A stretch of DNA of 64,000 nucleotides from Kiritimatiellia bacterium (GCA_024694365.1 JAILJX010000008.1:38987-102986); one strand, 5' to 3'; counted from the stretch's first letter, positions 1-7,516 are shown. A program made the numbers and translations. Notes: a model not told the origin generated them from the sequence alone.

Positions 1-281
1 CGATGACCGCGGTGGCGCTTCTCTTTTCGATCTTCATGATCAAGCCCGCCCCCTTCTGCATGCTCGACGAACTCGACGCCGCGCTCGACGACGCGAACAT
101 CGGGCGCTTCGTAGAACAGCTGAAGGAGTTTCTCGCCCAATCTCAGTTCCTCATCATCACCCACAACCAGCACACGATCGCGGGAAGCGACCTCGTGTAT
201 GGAGTCTCCCAGCAGGAGAAGGGCGTAAGCCGAATTATATCAATGCGACTTTCGGACCTTGGCGTGAAGGAAAAGAAATGA
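1..281 (+). CDS. smc: SMC chromosome-segregation ATPase, C-terminal fragment (5' end outside window)
   Basis: The reading frame is open from the window edge and ends at TGA 279-281, so only the last part of the gene is present. What remains is the C-terminal half of an ABC-type SMC head. The Walker B and D-loop stretch reads PFCMLDELDAALDDANI, followed by the switch-histidine strand FLIITHNQHTI, both diagnostic for the SMC family. SMC proteins are large coiled-coil ATPases that compact and segregate the chromosome with ScpA and ScpB. The ATG at position 3 is internal methionine, not the start. A promoter for the downstream tRNA overlaps the final codons. Confidence 0.9.
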   Translation, partial: MTAVALLFSIFMIKPAPFCMLDELDAALDDANIGRFVEQLKEFLAQSQFLIITHNQHTIAGSDLVYGVSQQEKGVSRIISMRLSDLGVKEKK

Positions 282-287
282 TATAAT
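259..287 (+). promoter_or_regulatory. Promoter of tRNA-Arg (and probably the two-component system)
   Basis: A -35-like TTGGCG (259-264) is 17 bp from an extended -10 TGATATAAT (279-287). The predicted start lies about 6 nt before the tRNA. The element overlaps the end of smc. Confidence 0.7.
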
Positions 288-300
288 ATCAACCTGTCAC

Positions 301-377
301 GGGATCGTAGCTCAACTGGACAGAGCGACGGTTTCCTAAACCGTAGGTTCCGGGTTCGATTCCCGGCGGTCCCACCA
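301..377 (+). tRNA. tRNA-Arg (anticodon CCT)
   Basis: A full cloverleaf can be drawn. The acceptor GGGATCG pairs with CGGTCCC. The anticodon arm is ACGGT-TTCCTAA-ACCGT with CCT in the anticodon position. The T arm is CCGGG-TTCGATT-CCCGG. CCA is encoded (375-377). It reads AGG codons. The response-regulator start codon follows after only 9 nt, so the two are probably on one transcript. Confidence 0.95.
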
Positions 378-386
378 GCTTGACTT

Positions 387-1070
387 ATGCGCGTACTTAT
401 TGCAGAAGACGAGCGCAAGCTCGGCAAATTCGTCAAGGCCGGACTTTCCGAGAGCGGCTTTGACGTCGATTGGGTCCAGAACGGCGACGAGGCTTTGGAC
501 CGTCTCATGAACCGGGAGTACGATGCGGCCGTTCTCGACATAATGATGCCGGGCCGCGACGGGCTAAGCATTCTCCGCCAGCTGAGGAAAGCCGGCAACT
601 CCATGCCTGTTCTTCTCGCGACCGCCCGAACCGCCCTCGACGAGCGCATCGAGGGACTGAATCTCGGGGCCGACGACTACATCTCGAAGCCGTACTATGT
701 CGAGGAGCTCGCGGCGCGTCTTTCGGCGGCGGTGCGCAGGGGTGCGTCAGGTGTCGCCACGAGCTTTCTCTCCGTCGGCGACGTGAGGCTCGACCTCGTC
801 AGGCACGAGGCCATAATCGGCGGCGCGGCCGTCCCTCTGACCGCGCGCGAGTTCAGCCTTCTCGAATACATGATGCGCTCGCCAGGGCGCGTTTTGACGC
901 GTACGCAGATTCTAGAGCATGTCTGGGGCTACGATTTCGACCCCGAGACGAATGTCGTCGATGTCGCCATCCGGAGGATCCGCAAGAAGTTCAACGACGC
1001 CGGAGGGGAAATCGGCATCGTCTCCGTGCGTGGCGTCGGCTACAGCTACAAGGAAGGCGCCCGAGCTTGA
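387..1070 (+). CDS. OmpR/PhoB-family response regulator
   Basis: This 227-residue protein has an N-terminal receiver domain (about 1-118) and a C-terminal winged-helix DNA-binding domain (about 128-223). The acidic pocket is E7/D8, the phospho-acceptor is D51 (AAVLDIMMPG), and the conserved lysine is in YISKPYY. The effector domain has the PhoB-type LTAREFSLLEYMM and RTQILEHVWGYDF motifs. The gene starts 9 nt after tRNA-Arg with no Shine-Dalgarno sequence. Its stop overlaps the TTG start of the cognate histidine kinase. The closest family type is CusR/QseB-like, but the signal it answers is not visible. Confidence 0.93.
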   Translation: MRVLIAEDERKLGKFVKAGLSESGFDVDWVQNGDEALDRLMNREYDAAVLDIMMPGRDGLSILRQLRKAGNSMPVLLATARTALDERIEGLNLGADDYISKPYYVEELAARLSAAVRRGASGVATSFLSVGDVRLDLVRHEAIIGGAAVPLTAREFSLLEYMMRSPGRVLTRTQILEHVWGYDFDPETNVVDVAIRRIRKKFNDAGGEIGIVSVRGVGYSYKEGARA

Positions 1071-2200
1071 AGCGCACGACCAACATCGGCGTGAAGCGCC
1101 GCATAGCGATCCTTTTCGCGCTTGGCCATGCGGTGCTGATCGCCCTGGTGGCGCTTTCGTTCTGGGCGATAATGAAGGATGACGCCGCCGCCGTTCCCGC
1201 GATGGACGATGGCGGACCCGGCGCCGGCTCCATGTCGCGCCCTCCGGCGATCCACAGCCTCGAGATCGAGGACGGCGGCGATGGCCCTTTGGAGCCTTCG
1301 AACGCGCCCCATTTCCGCAATTCCGCCTCGTCCGGCGAAGGCCCGGGCCGGAACGCAGGTTTTGAAGCGGACGATTCACGCCGTCCGTTACGGCATCCGG
1401 ATTTTTCGAACCACCCCTCCCGCCGACGGAGTTCCCGCTTTCTTTTGACCGTCGGCGGCTGTTCGATCATATTCCTCTCGGTCGGAGGGCTCCTATTTTG
1501 GCACATCATAGCCGGCGCGCTGGACAGAAGCGCGGAGAATGCGACCAGGTTCACCGCCGACGTGGCGCATGAGCTCAAGACGCCCCTTGCCGTCATGCAG
1601 AGCGTCGTCGAGCATGCGATAAGGCATTCCGGGGGCGACGAGGCGGTGGAGAAGTTCGGCGCCGACGTTCTCGAGGAGGTGAAGCGGCTGAAGAATCTCG
1701 TCCACCGGCTTCTCATCCTCGCCCAGAGCGACGCGGGAAAGCTGAAGCTCAAAAAGGAGCGCGTGGACATCTCCGAATTGGCGAAACTGCTTGCGGAGGA
1801 TCTTTCGCTGGTCGTCGGCGAGGAGTCGGTCTCGGTTTCGGTCGCGGAAGGTCTCGCCGTGACGGGCGACAGGTCTTTCCTTACGCAGGCCCTGCAGAAC
1901 ATCATATCGAATGCGGTCAAATACAACCGCGAAGGCTTTACGATAGGCTTCAAGCTTGCGAAGGTGGGCTCTGCGGCGGAAATCACGGTCTCCAACGGCG
2001 TGGACCCTCTCGCACCGCCGGACATCTCGCGCGTCTTCGACAGATTCTACCGCGGCGAAACTGCGCGCGGCAGCAAGCTTGAAGGCGCAGGACTCGGTCT
2101 CAGCCTCGCGAAAGAGGTGATCGAGTCTTCCGGAGGGGCTCTTTCTGCGGCTTTGGACGGGGACCGCATATCTTTCAAGGCCACACTCCCCCTGTCGTAA
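1067..2200 (+). CDS. Membrane sensor histidine kinase, partner of the OmpR-type regulator
   Basis: The start is taken as the TTG at 1067, whose last bases form the regulator's stop (TTGA overlap). This gives 377 residues. Topology is a first membrane segment (about 12-33), a roughly 90-residue Pro/Gly/Asp-rich extracytoplasmic loop with no recognised sensor fold, and a second segment (about 122-145). The HisKA box FTADVAHELKTPL has the phospho-accepting H168. The HATPase domain has the N box NIISNAVKYN and the G box GAGLGLSLAKE. An in-frame GTG at 1088 would give a slightly shorter protein. It is probably translationally coupled to the regulator. The signal is unknown. Confidence 0.88.
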   Translation: MKRTTNIGVKRRIAILFALGHAVLIALVALSFWAIMKDDAAAVPAMDDGGPGAGSMSRPPAIHSLEIEDGGDGPLEPSNAPHFRNSASSGEGPGRNAGFEADDSRRPLRHPDFSNHPSRRRSSRFLLTVGGCSIIFLSVGGLLFWHIIAGALDRSAENATRFTADVAHELKTPLAVMQSVVEHAIRHSGGDEAVEKFGADVLEEVKRLKNLVHRLLILAQSDAGKLKLKKERVDISELAKLLAEDLSLVVGEESVSVSVAEGLAVTGDRSFLTQALQNIISNAVKYNREGFTIGFKLAKVGSAAEITVSNGVDPLAPPDISRVFDRFYRGETARGSKLEGAGLGLSLAKEVIESSGGALSAALDGDRISFKATLPLS

Positions 2201-2204
2201 ATTA

Positions 2205-2213
2205 TGGTATAAT
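2205..2213 (+). promoter_or_regulatory. Extended -10 promoter of lysS, almost leaderless
   Basis: TGGTATAAT ends 9 nt before the lysS ATG at 2223. The start site is expected 2-3 nt before the codon, and there is no Shine-Dalgarno sequence. No good -35 is present. Confidence 0.75.
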
Positions 2214-2222
2214 ATCCGCCCT

Positions 2223-3671
2223 ATGGAGACAAACGAATATCGCGACCAGCGTCTTGCTTCGATGCAGGCTCTGAAGGAACTGGGCTTCACGCCCTACGGG
2301 TTCAAATACGATCACGAAGATCTCGCCAAGGTGCGGGAGTCTTTCGAGGAAGGGAAGACCGTCCGCGTCGCAGGGCGCCTTCTCATGATCCGCCGCATGG
2401 GGAAGATGAATTTCGCGACGCTGAACGACGGCACCGGCCGCTTTCAGCTGATCTTCAAGCGCGACGAGCTTTCCGAGAAGATGTTCGCCGGCTTCAAGCA
2501 GCTGAATCTTGGCGACATCATCGGCGCCGAAGGAACGCTGTTCACGACGCAGAAGGGTGAAAAGTCTCTCGTCGTCAAGGAATGGGCGCTTCTGGCGAAG
2601 GCTCTCGAGCAGCCGCCGGAGAAGTTCCACGGCCTTGCCGACCAGGAGGAGTGCTACCGCAGGCGCTATGTCGATTTGATGACCAACGACGAGTCGCGCA
2701 ACAGGTTCTTCACGCGCTCGCGCCTGCTGATGGAGATCAGGAAGTATCTCTGGTCCAAGGGATTCGTCGAGGTCGAGACGCCAATCCTCCAGGATCAGGC
2801 CGGCGGGGCGGCGGCTAAGCCTTTCTTCAGCCATTTCAACGCCCTGGACAAGGATTGCGTCATGCGCATAGCCCCCGAGCTGTATCTCAAGCGGCTCCTC
2901 GTCGGCGGCATGAACAAGGTCTTCGAGCTCGGCAAGGATTTCCGCAACGAAGGCATCGACCGCACCCACAACCCCGAGTTCACCGTCTGCGAAATCTACG
3001 AGGCCTACGGCGACCGCACCTCGATGGAGGCGATCATGGAGGGCCTTCTCCCGCATCTTTGCGACACGGTCATCGGCAAGCGCGAAATCGAATACGGAGA
3101 ATCGAAGACCGTTATCGATTTCAATCCGCCGTACCGGCGCGTCGCCTACAAGGACCTCGTGAAGGAGCTAATGGGCGACGACTGGTTCGATCTCGATTTC
3201 GGGACCCAGCTTGCCAGGGCGAAGGCGAAAGGAAAAGAGACCGATACGAATCTCGAGCTTGACGGCGTCGATTCGGAGCTGATGCTGACGCACGAGGTCT
3301 ACGACAAGCTCATAGAACGCAATCTCATGCAGCCTACGTTCGTGACGAGGATTCCGCACGAATTCGTGCCGCTTGCCAAGGCCTGCCCCGACGACCCCTC
3401 GCTCGTCGACGTGTTCGAATTCGTCGTGGCGGGGCGCGAGCTCTGCCCCGGCTACACCGAGCAGAACGATCCCATCGAGCAGCGCAAGGCGCTCGAGAAC
3501 CAGGCCGGCGAGGACACCGAGAAGATCGACGAGGACTTCATAAGCGCTCTCGAATGCGGCATGCCGCCTACCGGCGGACTCGGCTTCGGCGTCGACAGGC
3601 TTGTCATGTTCCTCACCGGCTGCGACTCCATAAGGGACGTCGTTCTCTTCCCGCAGCTGAAAAGAGCCTGA
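2223..3671 (+). CDS. lysS: Lysyl-tRNA synthetase, class II
   Basis: This 482-residue enzyme charges tRNA-Lys with lysine in the cytoplasm. The N-terminal OB-fold anticodon-binding domain (about 40-145) contains VRVAGRLLMIRRMGKMNF. The class II catalytic core follows. Motif 2 includes FELGKDFRNEGIDRTHNPEF, and motif 3 is GGLGFGVDRLVMFLTG near the C-terminus. Length and motif order fit LysRS-II, with the GMPPTGG signature before motif 3. ATG 2223 is chosen because the extended -10 lies just upstream and family proteins start at the same place. It stands alone between the two-component system and the MATE gene. Confidence 0.96.
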   Translation: METNEYRDQRLASMQALKELGFTPYGFKYDHEDLAKVRESFEEGKTVRVAGRLLMIRRMGKMNFATLNDGTGRFQLIFKRDELSEKMFAGFKQLNLGDIIGAEGTLFTTQKGEKSLVVKEWALLAKALEQPPEKFHGLADQEECYRRRYVDLMTNDESRNRFFTRSRLLMEIRKYLWSKGFVEVETPILQDQAGGAAAKPFFSHFNALDKDCVMRIAPELYLKRLLVGGMNKVFELGKDFRNEGIDRTHNPEFTVCEIYEAYGDRTSMEAIMEGLLPHLCDTVIGKREIEYGESKTVIDFNPPYRRVAYKDLVKELMGDDWFDLDFGTQLARAKAKGKETDTNLELDGVDSELMLTHEVYDKLIERNLMQPTFVTRIPHEFVPLAKACPDDPSLVDVFEFVVAGRELCPGYTEQNDPIEQRKALENQAGEDTEKIDEDFISALECGMPPTGGLGFGVDRLVMFLTGCDSIRDVVLFPQLKRA

Positions 3672-3698
3672 TTCCGCGGTGCGATACGCTTGAGGGGT

Positions 3699-5057
3699 AT
3701 GCACTCGCCCAGCCGCCATCTGGCGGGCCATTTCACCTGCGCGAGGCTTCTCCGCTTCGCCCTCCCGATGATTGGGACGGTGATATTCACGTCCATATAC
3801 TCGATTGTGGACGGATTCTTCGTCTCGAACTGGCTCGGCAAGAAGGCTTTCGCCGGCGTCAACCTCGTGTTCCCGTTCGCCATGCTTCTCGCGGCGTTCG
3901 GGGTCATGGTCGGCACGGGCGGCAACGCGCTCGTCGCGATCCGCCTCGGACGCAAGGCCAAGCGCAACGCGAGCCGCCTTTTCACGACGTTCCTCCTCCT
4001 GGACTTTGGCCTTGGGGCGGCGCTTTCCGCCCTGGGGCTTATCGCGCTGCGGCCCGTCATGCGTTCTTTCGGAACGGATGGAGCGGTCCTCGAGAACGCC
4101 GTTCTCTACGGGACGATACTGCTCGCAGCAAACCCCCTCGGCATGCTCCAGTACTTCTTCCAGACGTTCATGGTAACTGCCGGCAGGGCGAAGGCCAACG
4201 CGGTGATCACCGTGGCGGCGGGGTTCACGAACGCGGTCCTCGACGCGCTTTTCATCATCGTCTTCGGCTGGGGACTCGCTGGCGCCGCCTTGGCGAGCGC
4301 GGCGGGAATGGCGGTCGGGGGGCTTGTGCCGCTCGTCTTCTTCCGCAAGGAGCGCTCCGCGGTGGGTTTCGCGACTCCGAAGTGGGCGCCCCGGCCCATA
4401 ATGCTCGCCTGCGGGAACGGCGCTTCCGAACTCATGACCGCGATAGCGATGCCGTCGGTCGCGATGCTCTACAACTTCCAGCTGCTGAGGTTCGCCGGCG
4501 CGGACGGAGTCGCGGCATGGGGAGCCGTGATGTACCTTTCCTTCGTCTTTGTTTCCGTGTTCCTCGGCTACGCCATGGCCGTCACCCCCGTAGTCGGCTA
4601 CCAGTTCGGCGCGGGCGAAAACGGCGAACAGAGAGGGATCCTCAGGCGAAGCCTTGCGATTCTCGGCGTCGCCGGCGGAGTGATGGCCTTCACGGCGTTT
4701 TCGCTTTCAGGCCCCCTCGCGCGCGTCTTCACCGGCTATGATGAAGGGCTTCTCGCCCTGACGCGCCATGCATTCGCGGTATGCGCGGCCGCCTTCATCC
4801 CTGTTGGATGGAACATTTTCGCCTCGGCGTTCTTCACGGGGCTCGGGAAAGGGGCGCTTTCGGCCGCCATCGCATTCATCCGTACCTTCCTGTTCGAAGG
4901 ATTGGCCGTCATCATACTTCCGTTTGCATTCGCGCTCGAGGGCGTATGGTGGTCGGCGCCTGTCGCGGAATTCTGCTCCGCCGCGGTTGCACTGTCCCTC
5001 CTCGCCTCGGCTTCGCGCGGATTTTCGCGGGGACTGTCACCCCAAAAATGCCGATAA
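3699..5057 (+). CDS. MATE-family multidrug/cation antiporter
   Basis: This inner-membrane protein of about 452 residues has around twelve hydrophobic helices and two MatE halves. The first half opens with LLRFALPMIGTVIFTSIYSI and the typical VDGFFVSNWLG. The second half repeats the pattern near residue 235. MATE proteins expel drugs or metabolites using Na+ or H+ gradients. The start is ATG 3699, preceded by GAGGGG; an in-frame TTG at 3690 would add three residues. It lies 27 nt after lysS and may share its transcript. The substrate cannot be inferred. Confidence 0.9.
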   Translation: MHSPSRHLAGHFTCARLLRFALPMIGTVIFTSIYSIVDGFFVSNWLGKKAFAGVNLVFPFAMLLAAFGVMVGTGGNALVAIRLGRKAKRNASRLFTTFLLLDFGLGAALSALGLIALRPVMRSFGTDGAVLENAVLYGTILLAANPLGMLQYFFQTFMVTAGRAKANAVITVAAGFTNAVLDALFIIVFGWGLAGAALASAAGMAVGGLVPLVFFRKERSAVGFATPKWAPRPIMLACGNGASELMTAIAMPSVAMLYNFQLLRFAGADGVAAWGAVMYLSFVFVSVFLGYAMAVTPVVGYQFGAGENGEQRGILRRSLAILGVAGGVMAFTAFSLSGPLARVFTGYDEGLLALTRHAFAVCAAAFIPVGWNIFASAFFTGLGKGALSAAIAFIRTFLFEGLAVIILPFAFALEGVWWSAPVAEFCSAAVALSLLASASRGFSRGLSPQKCR

Positions 5058-5167
5058 GTTGCCATAATTGCGATAAATCGGCGTAAAGTTAACTTGCGGT
5101 CTTTATGAGTGATTGCCGGACGTTGCTTGTGCACGGCGTGCTGAAGCTTCCAACGAAGCCGCAGAGT

Positions 5168-5351
5168 TGCATTGACATGGCAGGGGGGGCGGTGCATTGG
5201 GAGGACCGGCAAAAGTGCATTTGTGGATTTGGCTTGGTGCATTGGGTGGAGACGGCAAAGTGCATTAATGCACAAGCGACTGTCCATTGAAAGCACGGCT
5301 GCGCATCCATTGGGTGCAAAAACTCGCCTCCATTGGTAGCATCGGCATGGC
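5168..5351 (+). repeat. Periodic array of eight degenerate 22-23 bp units (iteron-like)
   Basis: The motif T[G/C]CATTGG recurs at 5168, 5193, 5216, 5238, 5261, 5283, 5306 and 5329. Spacings are 25, 23, 22, 23, 22, 23 and 23 bp. The first five copies begin TGCATT and the last three TCCATT. Alternate units also share the tail GGA..GGCAAAAG, so pairs form 45-bp super-units. The fifth copy contains the palindrome TGCATTAATGCA. The single-unit spacing is not a multiple of three, so it does not look like protein repeats. Confidence 0.75.
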
Positions 5352-5620
5352 CTCTCGGTAGGATCGCTATTTCCTCTCGCCGGGAGCGGGCGGCCGAGAG
5401 CGAGGGCGGCTTTAACCAGGAGCGAGGGCTCTCGGCATCGTGGTCGCTCGGCTTGGCACCCCCGGGGCGACATCCGCTTCACGGGTCTGGGCGGGTGAGA
5501 TGGTGCGTAACGCTCCCTGGGGTTTACCCATTTTTTGAAGGCAGAATGAGGTTTCGCCCAATGTTTATGCGGGTGAGGTGATTTTGGGAAGTGTATTTTG
5601 CGCGGCAGAAGGCGTGGCGG

Positions 5621-5902
5621 CTATCCGTCGTCGAGGTCGGGCAGTTCCGCAAAGCCGGGCAGGTGCCGGGACAGGTCGACCTTCCCGGTGCGCGGGACGA
5701 TGCGGGCGATGCTCCGTGCGAGCCTTCCGGAGGCGGAGAATGCGCGTTTAAGGCCCGACGTGATTGCGTATGCGCCGAACTGCGGCACTTCGTTCAGCCT
5801 CTTGTTCAGGTAGGCGAGATGTTCCGCAAGGACCTGTCGCTTCAAGTGCCGTCCGATCCACACCGTGGCGAAGTAGGCGCACGCGAGGATGGGCGAGGCC
5901 AT
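5621..5902 (-). CDS. Doubtful small hypothetical protein
   Basis: This minus-strand frame of 93 codons runs from ATG 5902-5900 to TAG. The product is basic, with a weakly hydrophobic N-terminus (MASPILACAYFATVW), a helical middle and an acidic end (ELPDLDDG). Composition is protein-like rather than random, which is the main argument for it. No Shine-Dalgarno site or extended -10 precedes it and I recognise no family. It may be a decayed or lineage-specific gene, or not a gene at all. Confidence 0.3.
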   Translation of the reverse strand: MASPILACAYFATVWIGRHLKRQVLAEHLAYLNKRLNEVPQFGAYAITSGLKRAFSASGRLARSIARIVPRTGKVDLSRHLPGFAELPDLDDG

Positions 5903-6010
5903 GTTGCGTACTGGCTGGCAAAAGGGCTCGTATAACGTCTCGCCTTGCTTCGCGCGAGCCGACCAATCGGTGCATTCCGGCGGGAGTGGACATCGTCGTC
6001 ACAATAGCGG

Positions 6011-6039
6011 TTGTGAAAGGCGCGCAGATTTGCTATACT
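6011..6039 (+). promoter_or_regulatory. Promoter of the nitroreductase gene, leaderless
   Basis: A -35 TTGTGA (6011-6016), a 17-bp spacer and -10 TATACT (6034-6039, extended TGC) are followed by just 6 nt before ATG 6046. Transcription should start at or next to the A of the start codon. Confidence 0.8.
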
Positions 6040-6045
6040 TCTCGC

Positions 6046-6894
6046 ATGACAAACCAACCAACCAGGGAAACGGCGCTTTTCGCGCTGAACGGAGAGCTTT
6101 GCGTCAAATGCGGCGCATGCGTCAGAGACTGCGCCTTCAGGGCGCTGAAAACCGGGCCGGAGGGCTTCCCCGTCATGCCCGACGAGGCGAAATGCATGCA
6201 CTGCCAGCATTGCTTCGCCATATGCCCCAAGGGCGCGATAACGTTCTCGGGCCACGAGGCGTCTGAGGCGGAGCCGGTGCGGTCGCTCGCCATCCCGAAG
6301 CCCGAGGAGGTGGAGAACTGGCTCAAGACGCGTCGCAGCATACGGCGCTATCGCGACGCCGATGTCGACAGGTCCGCCCTGGAGCGGATCCTCAAATCGC
6401 TGGGCAACGTCCCGACAGGCTGCAACGCACGGGGGCTTACGTTCTCCTGCTATCCGGACCGCGCATCCATGAATGCGTTCCGCCATCGTTTCGTCGAGGC
6501 TCTTGAATCTCACCGCGACGGAGGCAAGCTGCTGCCGCGCTGGCTCGCCATTCCGGCGATCAAGCTCAGGAAAGGCGGAGAAGACATACTCTTCCGCGGA
6601 GCGACCGGGATGCTTGTCGTATCCTCCGACGAGCGCAACCCCGCAGTGACGACGCCGAAGGAGGACGTGATTCTCGCGCTGGCGTGTTTCGAGCTTCTCG
6701 CCGAGGCCAACGGCATAGGCACTTGCTGGTGCGGTTTTCTCAACCTTGCCCAAGGCGAGGTTCCCGAGATATCCGACAAAGTGCTCGGTTTGAGGCGCGG
6801 AACGCCTTTCTATGCGATGCTCTTCGGTCTGCCGGCGGTCTCATACCCAAGGACGGTCGTGCGCGAGAGCGACGCGAAGGTGGAGTGGCGCTGA
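6046..6894 (+). CDS. Ferredoxin-fused nitroreductase-family flavoprotein
   Basis: This 282-residue cytoplasmic oxidoreductase has two parts. Residues about 15-70 are a bacterial ferredoxin with two [4Fe-4S] motifs, CVKCGACVRDC and CMHCQHCFAICP. Residues about 95-270 are an FMN-binding nitroreductase domain, starting TRRSIRRYRD with GIGTCWCGF near the end. Such fusions are common in anaerobes and are thought to pass electrons from ferredoxin to FMN, but the true substrate is unknown. ATG 6046 is supported by the promoter 6 nt upstream and by the family start. It is monocistronic. Confidence 0.88.
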   Translation: MTNQPTRETALFALNGELCVKCGACVRDCAFRALKTGPEGFPVMPDEAKCMHCQHCFAICPKGAITFSGHEASEAEPVRSLAIPKPEEVENWLKTRRSIRRYRDADVDRSALERILKSLGNVPTGCNARGLTFSCYPDRASMNAFRHRFVEALESHRDGGKLLPRWLAIPAIKLRKGGEDILFRGATGMLVVSSDERNPAVTTPKEDVILALACFELLAEANGIGTCWCGFLNLAQGEVPEISDKVLGLRRGTPFYAMLFGLPAVSYPRTVVRESDAKVEWR

Positions 6895-6967
6895 AAAAAA
6901 CTGTCAGATTCCGTCCCGACGGTCTCCTTACATACCGGGACATAATGCACAAAGAAAGGAATATGCC

Positions 6968-7399
6968 ATGAAAAAGGGTATCGTCGCATGTTTGATCGTC
7001 GCCGCCGGGCTCTCCGTCTTCGCGGGAACGAAAAAGGTCACCTATCGCGACGCGATGGGGCGTCAGCAAGGGTCGGCAACGACAGACAACTACGGAAAAA
7101 CGACCTACCGCGACGCGATGGGGCGTCAGCAAGGGTCGTCGAAGACCGACAGCTACGGCAAGACGACCTACCGCGACGCGATGGGGCGCCAGCAGGGGTC
7201 GTCGAAAACCGACAGCTACGGGAAAACAACCTATCGCGACTCGATGGGAAGGATAACCGGGACATCCAAGACCGATAATTACGGGAAAACCACTTATCGC
7301 GATGCACAAGGGCGAATTACCGGAACTTCGACGACCGACAGCTACGGGAAAACGACCTACCGCGACGCGCAAGGGCGTGTAGTCGGAAGCAAGAAATGA
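6968..7399 (+). CDS. Small exported protein made of 21-residue tandem repeats
   Basis: This 143-residue protein has a signal peptide (MKKGIVACLIVAAGLSVFAG, cleavage near 20). Almost all the rest is six copies of one unit, TTYRDAMGRQQGSSKTDSYGK or close variants, starting at residues 23, 44, 65, 86, 107 and 128. The last copy is cut short. Units are hydrophilic with regular Tyr, Asp and Gly, resembling YD/RHS-type beta-hairpin repeats, so an extended secreted beta structure is likely. A Shine-Dalgarno AAAGGA (6955-6960) fixes the ATG. A CATAAT -10 candidate is at 6941-6946. Function unknown. Confidence 0.8.
   Translation: MKKGIVACLIVAAGLSVFAGTKKVTYRDAMGRQQGSATTDNYGKTTYRDAMGRQQGSSKTDSYGKTTYRDAMGRQQGSSKTDSYGKTTYRDSMGRITGTSKTDNYGKTTYRDAQGRITGTSTTDSYGKTTYRDAQGRVVGSKK
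7034..7396 (+). repeat. 63-bp in-frame tandem repeat, 5.8 copies
   Basis: Units begin at 7034, 7097, 7160, 7223, 7286 and 7349. Copies 2 and 3 are almost identical in DNA. Copies 4-6 differ in the middle (QQGS becomes ITGT or VVGS). This suggests recent expansion of the first half by slippage or recombination. Confidence 0.9.
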
Positions 7400-7421
7400 C
7401 ACTGATTTTGACGAAATCTCC

Positions 7422-7459
7422 CACAACCGATTGTGCTTTATCGATTCGTTGTATACAAC
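7422..7459. promoter_or_regulatory. Two palindromes upstream of the nrdD promoter
   Basis: CACAA-ccga-TTGTG (7422-7435, centre 7428.5) and the perfect GTTGTATACAAC (7448-7459, centre 7453.5) lie 75 and 50 bp upstream of the NrdR-type box centre. The first resembles the outer parts of an NrdR box but has a different core. Confidence 0.45.
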
Positions 7460-7487
7460 CTGTAGATAAGATTTTATAACTTCCCTC

Positions 7488-7516
7488 TTGTCAGGGCACA
7501 ATATTTAGTGTATCAT
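7488..7516 (+). promoter_or_regulatory. nrdDG promoter with embedded NrdR-type box
   Basis: -35 TTGTCA (7488-7493), 17-bp spacer and -10 TATCAT (7511-7516). The 16-bp GCACAATATTTAGTGT (7496-7511) fits the NrdR consensus acaCwAtATaTwGtgt at its core and lies across the spacer and -10. NrdR represses ribonucleotide reductase genes when dATP is high. Confidence 0.75.

Larger units (their letters stand above)
5058..6010. other. Long gene-poor region between MATE and nitroreductase genes
   Basis: About 950 bp has no convincing long gene. From left to right it holds an AT-rich stretch with inverted repeat GCCGAT/ATCGGC (5050-5055 and 5077-5082) and palindrome AAGTTAACTT (5086-5095). Next come the periodic array at 5168-5351, a perfect 9-bp inverted repeat GCCGAGAGC/GCTCTCGGC (5393-5401 and 5428-5436), and a short TGGG/CCCA hairpin followed by six T (about 5519-5536). 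A doubtful small minus-strand frame lies at 5621-5902. GC-rich pairing potential at 5340-5520 could reflect a structured RNA, but it matches no family I can name. Confidence 0.5.

Noticed and set aside
470..1066. In-frame upstream extension of the first histidine kinase
   Set aside because: It lies within the response-regulator gene in another frame and encodes only Arg-rich shadow sequence. The TTG at 1067 gives the expected membrane start.
5050..5110. Chromosomal replication origin
   Set aside because: AT-rich with inverted repeats, but no DnaA boxes and no dnaA, dnaN or gidA nearby. Not supported beyond the neighbouring repeat array.
5168..5351. CRISPR array
   Set aside because: Conserved part is only about 8 bp and the step 22-23 bp. 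There are no spacers of 30 bp or cas genes.
5333..5581. Plus-strand 82-codon frame in the gene-poor region
   Set aside because: No Shine-Dalgarno site or promoter, and composition is random-looking and Arg/Gly-rich.
7034..7396. CRISPR or non-coding satellite
   Set aside because: The 63-bp repeat is in frame, preserves the encoded residues and follows a signal peptide and Shine-Dalgarno site. It is a coding repeat.
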